A stretch of 6,767 nt of DNA, taken from Bacteroidota bacterium (GTDB taxonomy: Bacteria > Bacteroidota > Ignavibacteria > SZUA-365). The translations under genes were made by a program, and so were the position numbers. The DNA lies in NCBI GenBank assembly GCA_018224415.1, contig JAGTUZ010000227.1, positions 1 through 6,767 on the forward strand, read 5' to 3'. Positions within the stretch are counted from its first letter, which is position 1; each line of letters starts with the position of its first letter. Below the pieces are notes generated by a model. That model made no database searches, was not told the DNA's origin, and saw only the letters and a program-made list of their open reading frames with translations. Shown here piece by piece: positions 6,429-6,767 of the stretch.

Positions 6429-6457
6429 AAATTACGGGGAAGATCTCCACAGGACAA
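6429..6457 (-). promoter_or_regulatory. weak candidate promoter of the methyltransferase-led operon
   Basis: On the minus strand TTGTCC (6457-6452) and TAATTT (6434-6429) are separated by exactly 17 nt. The -35 matches the consensus at four of six positions and the -10 at three of six. Transcription would start near 6422, about 27 nt before the ATG at 6395. The tandem repeats end 12 bp upstream of the -35 box. The hexamers are poor, so this rests mainly on spacing and position. Confidence 0.3.
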
Positions 6458-6469
6458 GCCGCCAGCAAA

Positions 6470-6577
6470 GGAAAAGCCGGCATCGCAGCAATTGCCGGCA
6501 TCGCAGGAAAAGCCGGCATCGCAGGAAAAGCCGGCATCGCAGCAATTGCCGACATCGCAGAAAAAGCCGGCAGTGCT
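6470..6577. repeat. six tandem 18-bp repeats of two alternating types
   Basis: Six contiguous units fill 108 bp in the gap between divergent genes. Type A is GGAAAAGCCGGCATCGCA (6470-6487, 6506-6523 and 6524-6541, identical). Type B is GCAATTGCCGGCATCGCA (6488-6505; 6542-6559 with one change, GACATC). A decayed sixth unit, GAAAAAGCCGGCAGTGCT, occupies 6560-6577. The order is A-B-A-A-B-A'. The units share GCCGGCATCGCA and differ in the first six bases; type B also contains the palindromes GCAATTGC and TGCCGGCA. There are no spacers, so it is not a CRISPR array. Because 18 is a multiple of 3, frames stay open, and on the minus strand one reads C-D-A-G-F-S / C-D-A-G-N-C. Recent duplication or replication slippage explains the identity; function (DNA site or peptide) is open. 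Confidence 0.9.
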
Positions 6578-6630
6578 GTACGTCAGGCAGCGGCGATTGC
6601 GCGGATCCCGCAACGACCGTACTTTCCTGA

Positions 6631-6767
6631 ATGAACGGCTTCACCCAGACATCGCTGCTTGACGAGCGCGTGCTCGCGCTCCGTCTGCGCTCGTACCAAA
6701 TAGAAGCGTTACGCGTGCTGATGGACCACCATCGTGCCGGAGCCCGCCGCTTTCATGTGGTCGCACC
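6631..6767 (+). CDS. N-terminus of a probable superfamily 2 (DEAD/DEAH-like) helicase
   Basis: The ATG at 6631 opens a frame that continues off the right edge; 45 complete codons are visible. A TGA directly precedes the ATG in frame, so the gene cannot start further upstream. Residues 19-45 read LRSYQIEALRVLMDHHRAGARRFHVVA, with the next codon beginning CC and thus Pro. The L-R-x-Y-Q-x-E-A-L pattern followed by R-R-F-H-V-V-A-P is the usual lead-in to the Walker A motif (P-T-G-x-GKT) of ResIII/DEAD-type SF2 helicases. The Walker A itself is outside the window, so the identity is a prediction from the lead-in only. No clear Shine-Dalgarno is seen upstream. The gene diverges from the methyltransferase across the repeat array. 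Confidence 0.6.
   Translation, partial: MNGFTQTSLLDERVLALRLRSYQIEALRVLMDHHRAGARRFHVVA

Noticed and set aside
6319..6555. Minus-strand frame with A-M-P-A-F-P repeats
   Set aside because: It is another frame of the 18-bp repeats and runs into the methyltransferase gene out of frame, with no ribosome site.
6470..6577. CRISPR-like array
   Set aside because: The 18-bp units are contiguous with no unique spacers, and no cas genes are present.
6597..6625. Plus-strand promoter TTGCGC-N17-TACTTT before the helicase-like gene
   Set aside because: Each hexamer matches the consensus at only three of six positions and the -10 would end five bases before the ATG, leaving almost no leader.

Overview
The window reads as a compact, GC-rich (roughly 58%) bacterial chromosome segment from a Gram-negative organism. 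Two lipoproteins with lipobox cysteines, an outer-membrane beta-barrel ending in Phe, and a periplasmic NamZ-type muramidase point to a double membrane with peptidoglycan. The combination of PD40-repeat lipoprotein, DUF6263-like lipoprotein and NamZ suggests the Bacteroidota/Chlorobiota/Ignavibacteria side of the FCB group. The best promoter candidate is sigma70-like rather than the classical Bacteroidetes -33/-7 type, and several genes have good Shine-Dalgarno sequences, which fits a high-GC Chlorobiota/Ignavibacteria/Kapabacteria-like lineage better than core Bacteroidetes. This placement is an inference from gene content.

Layout, right to left, because all complete genes are on the minus strand. 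At the far right (6631-6767) the first 45 codons of a plus-strand gene look like the start of a superfamily 2 helicase. It diverges from the minus-strand cluster across a 235-bp gap holding six tandem 18-bp repeats (6470-6577). A probable operon then runs leftward: a YjhP-like SAM-dependent methyltransferase (6395-5640), an ADP-ribose-pyrophosphatase-like Nudix hydrolase (5603-5049), a GH171/DUF1343 exo-beta-N-acetylmuramidase NamZ (5052-3844, overlapping the Nudix gene by ATGA), a DUF6263-like lipoprotein (3822-2719) and a diverged HisA-like TIM barrel (2709-1954). Gaps inside this run are -4 to 36 bp.

A 276-bp AT-richer gap (1678-1953) follows. It carries a strong candidate promoter with a perfect 17-bp inverted repeat just downstream of the -10 box, and a long leader with a GC-rich hairpin. 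This would drive a second unit: an outer-membrane beta-barrel (1677-889) and, 45 bp later, a PD40 beta-propeller lipoprotein (843-1) that runs off the left edge.

The second unit looks like an outer-membrane protein plus a periplasmic lipoprotein that may have an OmpA-like C-terminus beyond the window. The first unit mixes house-cleaning and cell-wall recycling (Nudix, NamZ) with genes of unknown role. The most unusual points are the HisA-like protein that has lost the first catalytic Asp, the promoter/operator arrangement, and the repeat array, which is open in frame as a Cys-rich hexapeptide repeat. I did not find a defence system, CRISPR array, mobile element or RNA gene.
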